From: DASTPP01 sp035762175
GTDB taxonomy: Bacteria; Myxococcota_A; Polyangia; Polyangiales; Polyangiaceae
Length of the DNA: 64,000 nt
Direction: 5' to 3'
Assembly (NCBI GenBank): GCA_035762175.1
Contig: DASTPP010000048.1
Coordinates: 1 to 64,000 of the forward strand
Shown here: in pieces, positions 21,000-29,644 of the stretch
Layout of the letters: each line of letters begins with the position of its first letter
Position numbering within the stretch: position 1 is the first letter of the stretch
The notes under the pieces: generated by a model
Seen by the model: the letters and a program-made list of their open reading frames with translations, nothing else
Told to the model about the DNA's origin: nothing
Database searches by the model: none
Translations under genes and position numbers: made by a program

Positions 21000-22151
21000 T
21001 CAGGGCGCCGTCGGGGCGGGCGCCATCGGCACCCGCCGCGTGACGAGATCGCGGCCGGCCTCGTCGCGCAGGCGCAAGACGAGCGCGGGCTCGGGCGCGG
21101 CCCACTCGAAGTCGACGAGGCCGTAGTTGATCTGGTTGGCGACGGGCGGGCCGACGCGCAGATCGTTCGCGTCGTTCTGCGCGCCGGCCTTGCTCGGGCT
21201 CAGGCCGCTCGCCGCGAGCTCGTAGAGCGGCGGCCCGGCGGGCCCGGGGTCGAGCGCCGAGATCTCGCCGAAGTGCCGGTCGCCGCTCACCACGAGGTTC
21301 GCCGAGGGCGCCGCCGCGGCGATCGCCCGCAAGAAGCGCTCGCGCTCGAGGGGCATGTTGTCCCAGCTCTCGCCGCCGTTGTAGGGCGGCACGAGCGCGG
21401 TGCTCGAGAGCACGACGCGCACCTCGGCCGGGCGGGCGAGCTCGCGCTCGAACCACGCCCACTGCGCGTCGCCCAGCATGGTGGCCTCGGGCGAGGCGTC
21501 GCGCCGGTAGGGCCGGCCGCTGCCGGGCCGGCTGATCGGGCTGCGGTGGTAGCGCAGGTCGAGCGCGATGAGGTGCACGCGCCGGCCCGGCGGCCCGAGC
21601 AGGACGGCGTCGTAGACGCCTTCGCGGGCGCGCCGGGGCGAGCCCGGGGGCACGCGCAAGAAGTCGAGAAAGAGCTGCTGCGACTCGGCCTTCTTCGGGT
21701 ACTCGCGCCCCCCGTCGTTGACGCCGTAGTCGTGATCGTCCCAGGTGCCGTAGATGGGCACGCGGCGGCGCAGCGCCGCGAAGCCGGGCACGGCCTCTTG
21801 CCGCCAATAGCGGGCGCGCAAGAGGCTCATGTCCTCGGTGTCGCCGTAGACGTTGTCGCCGAGGGCCAGGTAAAGGTCGGGCGCGTCCCGCAGGATGGCG
21901 TCCCAGACGCGCTGGGGCTCGGTCGCCTCGGCGCACGAGCCGAGCGCGATTCGGGTCAGGGCGTGCCCCTCGAGCGAGTCGAGGACCGCGACCGCTTGCG
22001 AGGGGCTCGGCGCCGGGGGCGGCGGGCCGTCGCAGGCCGCGAGGGCCGCGGCGACGAGGGGCGCGAGGCGGGCGGGGCGGCGAGCCCGGAGGCGAGGGCG
22101 AGAGAGGCGGGCGGGGCGGCGAGCCCGGAGGCGACGGCGAGAGAGGCGCAC
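21000..22151 (-). CDS. PhoD-like alkaline phosphatase family lipoprotein
   Basis: Exported metallophosphoesterase of about 383 residues. The phosphatase core shows the metal-site motifs of the PhoD family: ALGDNVYGDTE, GTWDDHDYGVND, and SGDRHFGE near the C-terminus. The start is a GTG at 22151, giving an unusually Arg-rich leader with a 39-bp (13-residue) duplication (RARRPARLSRPRL) before the hydrophobic LAPLVAAALAAC lipobox. The paired arginines resemble a Tat signal, which fits PhoD proteins. An alternative ATG at 22162 in the next frame would give a hydrophobic N-terminus, so a frameshift in the duplicated DNA is possible. The gene lies in a run of minus-strand genes upstream of glyS. Substrate unknown. 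Confidence 0.85.
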   Translation of the reverse strand: MRLSRRRLRARRPARLSRPRLRARRPARLAPLVAAALAACDGPPPPAPSPSQAVAVLDSLEGHALTRIALGSCAEATEPQRVWDAILRDAPDLYLALGDNVYGDTEDMSLLRARYWRQEAVPGFAALRRRVPIYGTWDDHDYGVNDGGREYPKKAESQQLFLDFLRVPPGSPRRAREGVYDAVLLGPPGRRVHLIALDLRYHRSPISRPGSGRPYRRDASPEATMLGDAQWAWFERELARPAEVRVVLSSTALVPPYNGGESWDNMPLERERFLRAIAAAAPSANLVVSGDRHFGEISALDPGPAGPPLYELAASGLSPSKAGAQNDANDLRVGPPVANQINYGLVDFEWAAPEPALVLRLRDEAGRDLVTRRVPMAPAPTAP

Positions 22152-22261
22152 GCGGCCGCCATCGGACCACGAGCCGGGGCGCCGGTCAAAACCGGGCGGG
22201 CGCCCCGGGCGTCGGGGGGGCGGCCGGGAAGAATCGCCCTGGGGCGTCGTCGCCGCCCGGG

Positions 22262-23479
22262 TCAGAGGCCCCGCAGCGCCTCGTCGCAGGAGAGCGCCGC
22301 CGGGACGGGCCCGCTCGTGAGCAGGTACGAGGTGGCGCGGGCCCCGACCCAGGCGCCGGCCCAGACGCGCCCCTCGTGGTCGACCCCGAGCACGTCGACC
22401 GAGGCGAGGCCGGCGTCGATCTCGGGCGGCAGGGGGATCGACTCGATCTCGCCGTCGTCGCGCGCGAAGAAGACGCCGCCGCGGAACGAGAGCCAGAGCC
22501 CGCCCTGGCCGGGCGCGAGCGTGGGCAGGCGGCGCAGGCCGAGGGCGCTGACCTGGGCGACGGGGGCCCAGGCCGCGCCCGGCGGCTCGTGGCGGAAGAG
22601 CTCTCCGTCGTTCGAGAGCAGCCACTCGACCCCCGCGTCGTCGGCCGCGAGCGCCACGGGCGCGACGGGAAAGGGCTCGGCGGGCGTCAGCCGATCGTGG
22701 GCGATGCGCACCACGCGGGGCTTGCCCGCCGGCGGGCGGTGCGCGAAGAGCAGCCGGTCGCGCGGGTGCGGCGGCAGGGCGTAGATCGAGTCGCCCGCGT
22801 CGTTCTTGAGCAGGGCCCGCACCGAGCCCGCGACCGCGACGTACGAGGGGTCGTCGTTGAGCGTGCCGTGAATGACGAGCGCCGGGGCCTCGGGCAGGCT
22901 GATGGCCGAGCGGGGCTCGAGCCGCGAGAGCTCGGCCGGCGCGACGAAGCCCTCCGGGGGCGCGCCGGTGTCTTCGAGCAGCACGGCGGTGCCCCCGCCC
23001 GCCCGCTTGCCGACCAGGACGACGCGGCCTCCCGCCCAGGGTAGCCAAGCGACGGGGGTGACGCCCTCGGGCGCCTTGATGGCCTCCCAGCGCCCCTGAC
23101 GCCATTGCGCCGGGGGCGGCTGCGCCCACGCCCGCTCGGGGAAGCGCCCGAAGAGGCGCTCGGCGCGGGTCGACGACGGCCGATCGATGCTGCCGTCGGG
23201 CAAGACGTGGAGCGCGGCCGGCGTCCGCGCGCCGGGGACGTTCAGCAAGGGCTCGATGACGCCGACATGAACGAAGCTGCCGCCCTCGAGGGCCGAGAGC
23301 CGGTAGTCGTTGCAGCCGCGCAGAAAGGTGCGAAGCACGGGCTTCGCCGGCGCGGCGCTGCCCCCGGCGGGCCGCGGGGCGGAGGCGGCGGGGCCCGGGG
23401 GCCTGGGCCCCTCGCCCTTCGGCCCCGGCGAGCAAGACGAGAAGGCCGCGAGCGCGAGGGCGAGGGCCAGCGGTCGCAA
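22262..23479 (-). CDS. Lipoprotein, probable beta-propeller type
   Basis: Predicted lipoprotein of 405 residues. The only start that gives a normal signal is a TTG at 23479 (LRPLALALALAAFSSC, lipobox FSSC), 17 bases after the radical SAM stop. No strong ribosome site is visible. The mature part begins with a Pro/Ala/Gly linker and a short Cys pattern (LRGCNDYRLS). It continues with repeated beta segments such as VAWLPWAGGRVVLVG, DSIYALPPHPRDRLLFA, VEWLLSNDGELFRH and GRVWAGAWVGA, spaced 40-60 residues apart. This is the look of a beta-propeller that binds a ligand or partner. Another Cys (LSCDEALRGL) is close to the C-terminus. No enzyme motif seen. Confidence 0.72.
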   Translation of the reverse strand: MRPLALALALAAFSSCSPGPKGEGPRPPGPAASAPRPAGGSAAPAKPVLRTFLRGCNDYRLSALEGGSFVHVGVIEPLLNVPGARTPAALHVLPDGSIDRPSSTRAERLFGRFPERAWAQPPPAQWRQGRWEAIKAPEGVTPVAWLPWAGGRVVLVGKRAGGGTAVLLEDTGAPPEGFVAPAELSRLEPRSAISLPEAPALVIHGTLNDDPSYVAVAGSVRALLKNDAGDSIYALPPHPRDRLLFAHRPPAGKPRVVRIAHDRLTPAEPFPVAPVALAADDAGVEWLLSNDGELFRHEPPGAAWAPVAQVSALGLRRLPTLAPGQGGLWLSFRGGVFFARDDGEIESIPLPPEIDAGLASVDVLGVDHEGRVWAGAWVGARATSYLLTSGPVPAALSCDEALRGL

Positions 23480-23496
23480 GGCGGCGGCGGGCGGGG

Positions 23497-25563
23497 TCAG
23501 GACCAGCTCGGTCGGCGCAGGGTGGCCTGGTTGGGCGCGTGGCGCGGCCGACGCCCGTCGGGGCGGGGCGGGCGGCCGGGGCCGTAGCGCCAGGCGCGCG
23601 GGGCGGGGCGGGCGCGGGGCCGGGCCGCGGCGAGCTCGTCGTAGAGGGCGCGCGAGACGGCGCGGCGCCCGTAGACGAGCTCTTGCCAGATCTCGGCCTC
23701 GGCCTCGGCGCTCTCGGCGGCGACGCGCGCGACGTCGAAGCGCGCCGGGGCGCGCGCTTCGGGCGCGGGCTCGGCCTCGGAGGCGGGCCGGCCGGCGAGC
23801 TCGCGGAAGACGCCCGGGCCGAAGCGGTCGTACCAGAGCAGCGTGTGGGCGGTCGAGAGCGAGCCGGCCCAGGGGTAGCGCCGCAAGAGCCAGCGGCCCG
23901 ACAGATCGGCGATGGCGCCCTCGAGGCGCTCGACGTCGGCGGGGCGCTTGGACCGCTTGGCCTCTTCGTAAAAGAGGCCGACGCCGAACTCGTCGCCCTC
24001 GACCCGGAAGGTCTCGCGCAGACCGAACTCGGCGGGCCGCTGCGCCACGATCGAGCCCGGGGTCAGGTCGAACTGCCCGAGGATGAAGAGCGAGACCCGG
24101 TCGTGGTGCTCGTGCAGGTACTCGACGGTCGCCATCGCCTCGCGCCCCGTCTCGGTCGGGAAGTCGGTGAAGCACATGGCCTCGACGCCGACGCCGGCCG
24201 CGTGCAGGCGATCGATGACGTCGCTGACGACGGTGATGGGGGCGCCCTTGTTGATCAACCTGAGCACCCGGGGCGAGGCCGACTCGACCCCGAGCGCGCA
24301 GGCGAGGGCGCCGCCCCGCTTGAGCCGCTCGGCCCGCTCGGCCGTCAGGTACTTCTCGGGCTTGAGGTCGGTCGCCCACTTGAGCCCGGCGCCCGCCTCG
24401 GCGAGCGCGTCGGCGAGCTTGAGCAGGGTCTTCGGCGCGACCGAGTCTTGCGAGAGGTAGAAGTACGGGGTCTTGTGCCGCTCGGCGAGGGCGCGCAGGT
24501 GCCCGACGGCGGTCGCGACCTCGCGCTCTTTGTACGGGGCCGTGCTCTTCTCGGCCAGGCCGTAGTGGCAGAAGGTGCAGACGCCCCAGTAGCAGCCCCG
24601 GGTCGGGTCGTAGGGCAAGACCAGCGCGGGCGAGAGGTACTTGTCGAGCGGCAGCCCGTCGAAGTCGGGCGCGGGCAGCGTGCGCAGATCTTCGAGGGTG
24701 CCGCCGGGGCAGAGCGCGTGCCCCTTGGCCACGACGTTCGGTATGCCCGTCGGCTCGCGCCCCGCCTCGAGCGCCTGGAGCAGGCGAAAGAGCGGCGTCT
24801 CGCCCTCGTAGCAGACCGCCGAGTCGAAGGGGCCGAGCGCCCGGGCGAGCGCGGCCGCGTCGCCCTTGATGCGCAAGAGCAGCTGCGTGACGGCGGGGCC
24901 CCCGACGGTCAGGTGCACCCCCGGCCCGAGCGCCTCGCGCAGCGCGAACGCGAGCGAGTAGGCGGGCTGCACCTGCCCGGGGAAGACGACCGACACGCCG
25001 ACCGCCCGCACGCCCTCGGCCCTCAGCCTCGCCCCGAGCTCGCGGGCGTAGTCGTGAAAGGGGTCGCGCTCGGGCCCGGCGTCGCGCGCGATCTCGTCGG
25101 GCGTCAGCAGCGAGAAGGGCGTGCGGTAGGCGGTGAACGAGAGCTCGAGCGGGGCGTAGGCGGCCGAGACGGCCCGCAGCGCGGCCTCGACCGCGCGCGT
25201 CGCCCGGGCGTAGCGGGCGGCGTCGAAGAAGGCGACCGGGTCGCGCAGATCGGCGACCGCGCCCTCGATGACCCCGGGCGCCCACTCGGCGTCGCCGCGG
25301 GCCGACCAGAGCGTCGCGTAGAGGCGCTGGTCGGCGTGCCCGAGCGAGGGCTTCGCCTCGAGCCCCGCGAGGCGCGCGAGCAGGCGGTCGCGCAGCGCCT
25401 CGAGCGGGCCCCGGCGCAGGAGCCGGTCGTACGCCTCGACGTTGGCGTCGACGGGCAGGACGCGCACGCCGCGCGCGCGCAGCGCCCCCGTGAGCATCGG
25501 CACGGCCAGGTAGGGCGCCGTCGGATCACAGGTCGGCGGGTAGACGAGGGCGACGGGCCCCAT
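23497..25563 (-). CDS. B12-binding domain radical SAM protein
   Basis: Radical SAM enzyme of 688 residues with an N-terminal cobalamin-binding type domain (residues 1-230, starting GPVALVYPPTCDPTAPYLAV; VGVSVVFPGQVQPAY). The iron-sulphur site is at about residues 322-332, RGCYWGVCTFC, spaced CX4CX2C as in several cobalamin-dependent members rather than CX3CX2C. It is followed by FYLSQDSVAPKTLLKLADAL and the GVESASPRVLRLINKG segment that helps bind SAM. The C-terminus is Arg/Pro-rich. Such proteins often methylate or rearrange unactivated carbons; the substrate cannot be told here. The ATG at 25563 starts the conserved domain. It is the first gene of a run with the lipoprotein, PhoD and glyS. 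Confidence 0.9.
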   Translation of the reverse strand: MGPVALVYPPTCDPTAPYLAVPMLTGALRARGVRVLPVDANVEAYDRLLRRGPLEALRDRLLARLAGLEAKPSLGHADQRLYATLWSARGDAEWAPGVIEGAVADLRDPVAFFDAARYARATRAVEAALRAVSAAYAPLELSFTAYRTPFSLLTPDEIARDAGPERDPFHDYARELGARLRAEGVRAVGVSVVFPGQVQPAYSLAFALREALGPGVHLTVGGPAVTQLLLRIKGDAAALARALGPFDSAVCYEGETPLFRLLQALEAGREPTGIPNVVAKGHALCPGGTLEDLRTLPAPDFDGLPLDKYLSPALVLPYDPTRGCYWGVCTFCHYGLAEKSTAPYKEREVATAVGHLRALAERHKTPYFYLSQDSVAPKTLLKLADALAEAGAGLKWATDLKPEKYLTAERAERLKRGGALACALGVESASPRVLRLINKGAPITVVSDVIDRLHAAGVGVEAMCFTDFPTETGREAMATVEYLHEHHDRVSLFILGQFDLTPGSIVAQRPAEFGLRETFRVEGDEFGVGLFYEEAKRSKRPADVERLEGAIADLSGRWLLRRYPWAGSLSTAHTLLWYDRFGPGVFRELAGRPASEAEPAPEARAPARFDVARVAAESAEAEAEIWQELVYGRRAVSRALYDELAAARPRARPAPRAWRYGPGRPPRPDGRRPRHAPNQATLRRPSWS

Positions 25564-25829
25564 GGTAGCGACTCGCTTTCGCCCGCCGCGGCGCGCGTCG
25601 GCCGCCCGGGCGCCGCGAAGTGGACCACGCGCCGCGCGCCGCGGCAAGGTCGCGGGGCGCGCCGGAGCGCCGCTCGGCATCGCCCCGCGGGGCGTGGCGG
25701 AGGGCCCCCCGGCGTCGCCCCGCCGGGCGCCGCGCCAGCCCGCCCCCCCGGGCCGTCGCCCCGCGGGCGAGCGCCGAGCCGGCTTGGAACGGGCGCCGGA
25801 ACGTGCGATCGAGGGCGTACTTTCGTTCC

Positions 25830-26363
25830 ATGGCTTCGCCCGCCGCGCCCGCGCGCCTCTGGCCCCGCGCCCTCGCCTTCGCCCTCCTCGCCGGCTGGAT
25901 GGTCTGGGGCCCCGTCTGGAAGCAGCTGCTCAGGCGCAGATCGCCCGCCGCCTTCGAGTGGCAGATGTTCTCGCGCCTCGGCAAGAACGTCTGCTCGGTG
26001 CGCTACGTGCGGCGCGCCCCGGGCGGCGCCGAAGAGACGCTCGACCGCTTCGCCCTGCTCGGCCACGCCGACCGCGCCGCGGCCCCGCTCGACGTGCGGC
26101 GCCTGAAGAGCGTCGACGACGCCGCGGCGCTCGGCGCCAAGCTCTGCAGGAAGCTCGAGGGCAGGCCCGACGTGCGGCTCTACGCCCGCTGCGGCGGCGG
26201 CGACGGCGGCTGGCGCGAGGCGGCCGCCGGCGAGACCAACCTCTGCGCCCGGCGCCCGAAGCGCGAGGGGGCGGCGCCGAAGCCGGACGAGGCGACGCCG
26301 AGGCCCGACGAGGGGGCGCCGAAGCCGGACGACGCGGCGCCGAAGCACGAGGAGGGGCCGTGA
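25830..26363 (+). CDS. Small membrane-anchored protein paired with HTTM gene
   Basis: Protein of 177 residues encoded four bases into the next gene. Residues 10-30 are one transmembrane segment (LAFALLAGWMVWGPVWKQLL) preceded by a basic start, so the rest is probably outside the inner membrane. A middle domain of about 100 residues (FEWQMFSRLGKNVCSVRYVRR...) has four Cys. The C-terminal 30 residues repeat PKPDEA/PRPDEG and end HEEGP, a flexible acidic tail. FEWQMFS is a motif I associate with partners of HTTM/VKGC-type proteins, and the stop overlaps the HTTM start (GTGA), so the two likely act as a complex. The ATG at 25830 matches the start of good coding sequence. Function unknown. Confidence 0.75.
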   Translation: MASPAAPARLWPRALAFALLAGWMVWGPVWKQLLRRRSPAAFEWQMFSRLGKNVCSVRYVRRAPGGAEETLDRFALLGHADRAAAPLDVRRLKSVDDAAALGAKLCRKLEGRPDVRLYARCGGGDGGWREAAAGETNLCARRPKREGAAPKPDEATPRPDEGAPKPDDAAPKHEEGP

Positions 26364-27259
26364 GCCGCGCGCGCGACCTCGCTCGGCGCCTCGTCGCCTG
26401 GGCCCTGCTCGCCGAGGGCTCGACCCGCACGGCGGCGATCTTGCGCCTCGGCCTGGTGCTGCAGCTCTGGTGCCGCTGGGCCCTCGACTTTACGCCCTTT
26501 CACACGACCTCGCCGGACGTGCGCGCGATCGGCGCCTCGTTCTTCGCCTCGAGCCTGCTCTTCTTCGCCGGGCTGAAGACGAGGCTCGCGGGCGCCTGGC
26601 TCTCGCTGACGCTCGTCGCCGCCTACTACCACCTCGGCGTCCGCCTCGGGATGCACGACGAGTTCAGCCACCACCACACGCGCCTGCTCGCCACCGCCAC
26701 CTGCCTCGTGGCGCTCGCGCCCTCGGGCCGCTCGCTCTCGGCCGACCGCTACCTCGAGAACGTGCGCGCCGCGCGCGAGGGCCGCGCCCCCTCGCCCGAG
26801 CGCGGCCCGCTCTGGGCCCAGCGCCTCGTCGCCCTGCAGGTCAGCGTGCTCTACCTCTTTACGGCGATCGACAAGACGCAGCCCGCCTTCTTGAACGGCA
26901 CGCGCCTCGAGCAGATCTACCTGCACCTTTACGCCGGCTCCGACTACCCGGCGTGGGCCGGCTTTCACGAGCTCGCCGTCGCCGCCGCGATCGCGACCGT
27001 GGCGCTCGAGTACGCGCTCGCCTTCGGGCTCTGGGTGCCGCGCTGGCGCCGCGTGCTCGCGCCGCTCGGCGTCGCCTTTCACCTGGTGCTTTATTACTGC
27101 GTGCCGCTCCGCACCTTCACGGCGTCGATGTGCCTGCTCTACCTCGCCTTCGTCGACCCCGACCGCGTGCACGCCTTCATCGACACGCTGCTCGGGCGGG
27201 GCGACGCGCCCCCGGGCCCGGCGCCGGGCGCCCGGGCCGAGGCGCCCCCTTCGCCCTGA
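26360..27259 (+). CDS. HTTM domain (VKGC-like) membrane protein
   Basis: Integral membrane protein of 299 residues from a GTG at 26360 with GAGGAGG just upstream and a four-base overlap with the preceding gene. It has several hydrophobic helices (ILRLGLVLQLWCRWAL, SFFASSLLFFAGL, GAWLSLTLVAAYYHL, LVALQVSVLYLFTAIDK, AAIATVALEYALAFGLWV, LGVAFHLVLYYCV). Two spots are diagnostic of the HTTM family related to vitamin K-dependent gamma-carboxylase: SVLYLFTAIDK with its Tyr/Lys pair, and AFHLVLYY. Bacterial homologues lack known substrates. The C-terminal tail is Pro/Ala-rich. The partner just upstream is also membrane-bound. Next gene glgC is convergent, 17 bases away. Confidence 0.88.
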   Translation: MSRARDLARRLVAWALLAEGSTRTAAILRLGLVLQLWCRWALDFTPFHTTSPDVRAIGASFFASSLLFFAGLKTRLAGAWLSLTLVAAYYHLGVRLGMHDEFSHHHTRLLATATCLVALAPSGRSLSADRYLENVRAAREGRAPSPERGPLWAQRLVALQVSVLYLFTAIDKTQPAFLNGTRLEQIYLHLYAGSDYPAWAGFHELAVAAAIATVALEYALAFGLWVPRWRRVLAPLGVAFHLVLYYCVPLRTFTASMCLLYLAFVDPDRVHAFIDTLLGRGDAPPGPAPGARAEAPPSP

Positions 27260-27276
27260 CGCGGGGGGCGGCCCGC

Positions 27277-28497
27277 TCAGGGGCCTCGCACCGACTCGCC
27301 CGGCTTGACGCGCGCGCCCGGCTCGACCCGGGCGCGCGGCGCGACGCGGGCGCGGCGGCCGACGAGGGCGAGCGCTTCGCTCGTCACGCGGCCGGCCGGC
27401 GGGCTGGCGCCGACCCGGGCGCCTTCGCCGACGCGCGCGCATTCGTCGACGATCGCGCCCTCGACGCGGGCGCCGCCCTCGATGACGGCGTCGGCCAGCA
27501 CGATCGCGTCGCGCACGACGGCGCCCTCGGCGATCTCGACGCCGGGGCCCAGCACCGAGCGCGCGACCTCGCCGCGCACCCTCGCGCCCGGCGCGAGCAG
27601 CGCGTCCTCGACGCGCGCCGAGGCGGACACGTGGGCCGGGCGCCGCTGCGGCCCCTGGGTGAGCAGGGGCCAGTCGGGCCGGTCGGGCTCGAAGGCGGGG
27701 CGCTCGCCGAGCAGGTCGCGGTGGGCGGCGAAGTAGCTCTCGGGCGTGCCGACGTCGCGCCAGTAGCCCTCGAGCCGAAAGTCGTAGACCTTGCCCCGCT
27801 CGACGAAGCGCGGCAAGAGCACGTGCCCGTAGTCGCGCAGGGCGGCGCCGTCGCCGAGCTCTTCGCCGAGCCGATCGAGCGTGTCGAGCAGCGCCCGCGC
27901 GTCGTAGGCGAAGATCTCGGCGGTGGCGAGGTCGCCCCGGGGCGACTTCGGCTTGTAGTCGAAGCCCGTCACCCGGCCGCCCTCGCCCACGACGACGTTG
28001 CCGTAGCGCGGGGCCTCCTCCAGGGGGACGCGCGTCGACACGAGGGTCAGCTCGCCGCCGCGCGCCGCGTGCTCGTCGAGCAGGTCGCGGAAGTCGAGCC
28101 GGTAGACGTGGTCGGCGCTCAGCACGATGACGACGTCGGGCCCGAAGGCCCGCACGAGGGCGCGGTTGCGGTAGAGCGCGTCGGCGTTGCCCTCGGCGAA
28201 GCCGCCGTCGCGCCGCCCCTCGTAAGGGGGCAAGAGGCGCAGGCCGCCCGAGGTGCGGTCGAGGTCCCAGGGGCGGCCGCCGGCGAGGTGGTCGTTGAGC
28301 GAGTGCGGCTGGTACTGCTCGACGACCCAGACGTCCGACAGGCCGCTGTGCGCGCAGTTGCTGAGCGAAAAGTCGACGAGGCGGTACGATCCGCCGAAGG
28401 GCATCGCGGGCTTGGGGCGCTCTTCGGTCAAGACCTCGAGCCGCCCGCCGGTGCCCCCGGCCAAGATCAGCGCCAAGACGCGGGGTCGCTTCGCCAA
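27277..28497 (-). CDS. glgC: Glucose-1-phosphate adenylyltransferase
   Basis: Makes ADP-glucose from glucose-1-phosphate and ATP for glycogen or alpha-glucan synthesis; cytoplasmic, 406 residues, the usual length. The N-terminal nucleotidyltransferase domain has the family signature ILAGGTGGRLEVLTEERPKP, the GGSYRLVDFSLSNC segment, and SADHVYRLDF near residue 130. The C-terminal third is a left-handed beta-helix with hexapeptide repeats (VSASARVEDALLAPGARVRG and following). The glycine-rich loop reads GGTGGRLEVLT where many members have GGxGxRLxPLT; this is within family variation. It is a single gene, convergent with the HTTM gene. The downstream neighbours are not glycogen genes, so regulation cannot be inferred. 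Confidence 0.95.
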   Translation of the reverse strand: MAKRPRVLALILAGGTGGRLEVLTEERPKPAMPFGGSYRLVDFSLSNCAHSGLSDVWVVEQYQPHSLNDHLAGGRPWDLDRTSGGLRLLPPYEGRRDGGFAEGNADALYRNRALVRAFGPDVVIVLSADHVYRLDFRDLLDEHAARGGELTLVSTRVPLEEAPRYGNVVVGEGGRVTGFDYKPKSPRGDLATAEIFAYDARALLDTLDRLGEELGDGAALRDYGHVLLPRFVERGKVYDFRLEGYWRDVGTPESYFAAHRDLLGERPAFEPDRPDWPLLTQGPQRRPAHVSASARVEDALLAPGARVRGEVARSVLGPGVEIAEGAVVRDAIVLADAVIEGGARVEGAIVDECARVGEGARVGASPPAGRVTSEALALVGRRARVAPRARVEPGARVKPGESVRGP

Positions 28498-28531
28498 CGG
28501 CGTCGTCCCTACGTAGCGGGTGCGTGCGCGC

Positions 28532-28575
28532 CCGCCCTCGGCCGCCGCGCCGCGGGGGGCGCCGGCCGAGGGCGG
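28532..28575 (-). terminator. Rho-independent-like terminator hairpin
   Basis: CCGCCCTCGGCC (28532-28543) and GGCCGAGGGCGG (28564-28575) form a perfect 12-bp stem. It begins seven bases beyond the stop of the small gene at 28583. No T tract follows. Confidence 0.6.
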
Positions 28576-28582
28576 AGCCCGC

Positions 28583-28825
28583 TCAGGCGCTCACGCCGAC
28601 CGTGGTCGAGACGCCGCCGCGCTGGTTGGCCCGGCCGCGAGCCCAGCGATAGGCCGAGGCGATGCGCTGGCGGTTCGTCCAGGCGAGGTAGGCGACCATG
28701 GGCAGGCCGCCGACGGGCACGCCGAGGCGGCCGTAGCGCGACCAGCCCGTCGACATGCGCGACTTGCCGAAGAGGCGCCGCTCGACGGCGCGCATGCCAA
28801 AGAAGCGTAGAAGTTGGGTAACCAT
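28583..28825 (-). CDS. Small 80-residue protein, unknown
   Basis: Small protein of 80 residues. The ATG at 28825 follows AAGGAGA at seven bases, and a strong hairpin follows the stop, so it appears to be a complete single-gene unit. The sequence starts MVTQLLRFFGMRAVERRLFG and has one weakly hydrophobic stretch (RLGVPVGGLPMVAYLAWTN, residues 34-52) that could be a short membrane helix. The flanks are basic (RQRIASAYRWARGRANQRGG), suggesting membrane or nucleic-acid contact. No family recognised. Longer upstream frame is not supported. Confidence 0.75.
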   Translation of the reverse strand: MVTQLLRFFGMRAVERRLFGKSRMSTGWSRYGRLGVPVGGLPMVAYLAWTNRQRIASAYRWARGRANQRGGVSTTVGVSA

Positions 28826-29162
28826 TGAGCTCTCCTTGTTTTTCGACGCCCGAGCGGTCGATCGCCCGGGCGACCGCTTGGTCGTCGCCCCGCGAACGCC
28901 ATGCACGCGCGGTGCCCGCCCCGTCGCTCCGGCGCCGCGGCGCGCCACGGCGCTCGCCCGGGCGGGGCGCGCCGCGGCGCCGGAGCGGCGGGGCGCGCCG
29001 GGGCGGGCGCCGGAGCGCGTGCACAAACGCCCCAGTGGGTCAGCTTCTCGCGATCGGCCTCGGGCCCCCCGACGACGGGTTTTCGCGGAGCCGGCGGGCG
29101 CTCGGGCCGCGCACGGGACCTGCAGAAGAGGCCGTCACGTTGCTTACGCAGGAGGACGACCA

Positions 29163-29519
29163 GTGCGCGATACGACGGTGAAGAAAGTAAGCTCGGAGTA
29201 CTCGCCCAAGGGCGAGATGGGCCAGATCTATCTTGCCTCGGGCAAGAGCCTGTCGATGCGCCTCTGGCGCGAGGACCCGACGGGCGAGAACAAGGAGCCA
29301 ACGCGGCGCGCCTACGAGACCGTGGGGTACGTCATCGGCGGCAAGGCAGAGCTTCACGTCGAGGGGCAGACGGTGGTGCTCAACCCCGGCGATAGCTGGG
29401 TGGTGCCGAAGGGCGCGCTGCACACGTATTTCATTCTCGAGCCTTTCACGGCCGTCGAGGCGACCGCGCCGCCCGCCGAGATGCACGGCCGCGACCAAGA
29501 GCCGCCGAGCCTGAGCTGA
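29163..29519 (+). CDS. Cupin-domain protein
   Basis: Small cupin of 118 residues. The GTG at 29163 is chosen because AGGAGG stands seven bases upstream; the longer frame upstream has no support. The beta-barrel core covers residues 15-100, with the first motif weak (GYVIGGKAELHVEG) and the second clear (GDSWVVPKGALHTYFI). The usual HxH of motif one is reduced to a single His, so metal binding would be incomplete or different. EYSPKGEMGQIYLASGKS at the start and the C-terminal PPAEMHGRDQEPPS are typical of uncharacterised bacterial cupins that may bind small ligands or regulate. Neighbouring genes give no pathway clue. Confidence 0.82.
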   Translation: MRDTTVKKVSSEYSPKGEMGQIYLASGKSLSMRLWREDPTGENKEPTRRAYETVGYVIGGKAELHVEGQTVVLNPGDSWVVPKGALHTYFILEPFTAVEATAPPAEMHGRDQEPPSLS

Positions 29520-29644
29520 GGCGCGCGGGCCTCGCGGGGTCGCGGCGCCCAGCCGGCCGCAGGTGGCACGGCCCGTGCTCGACCCCCCAGGCGCAAGGGC
29601 CCCCGTGGGCCCGCGACTCCATCCTACTCCGCTGAGAGGACGGC

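Noticed and set aside
19059..22784. Plus-strand frame of 1241 codons
   Set aside because: Antisense to glyS and the PhoD-like gene; no recognisable domain.
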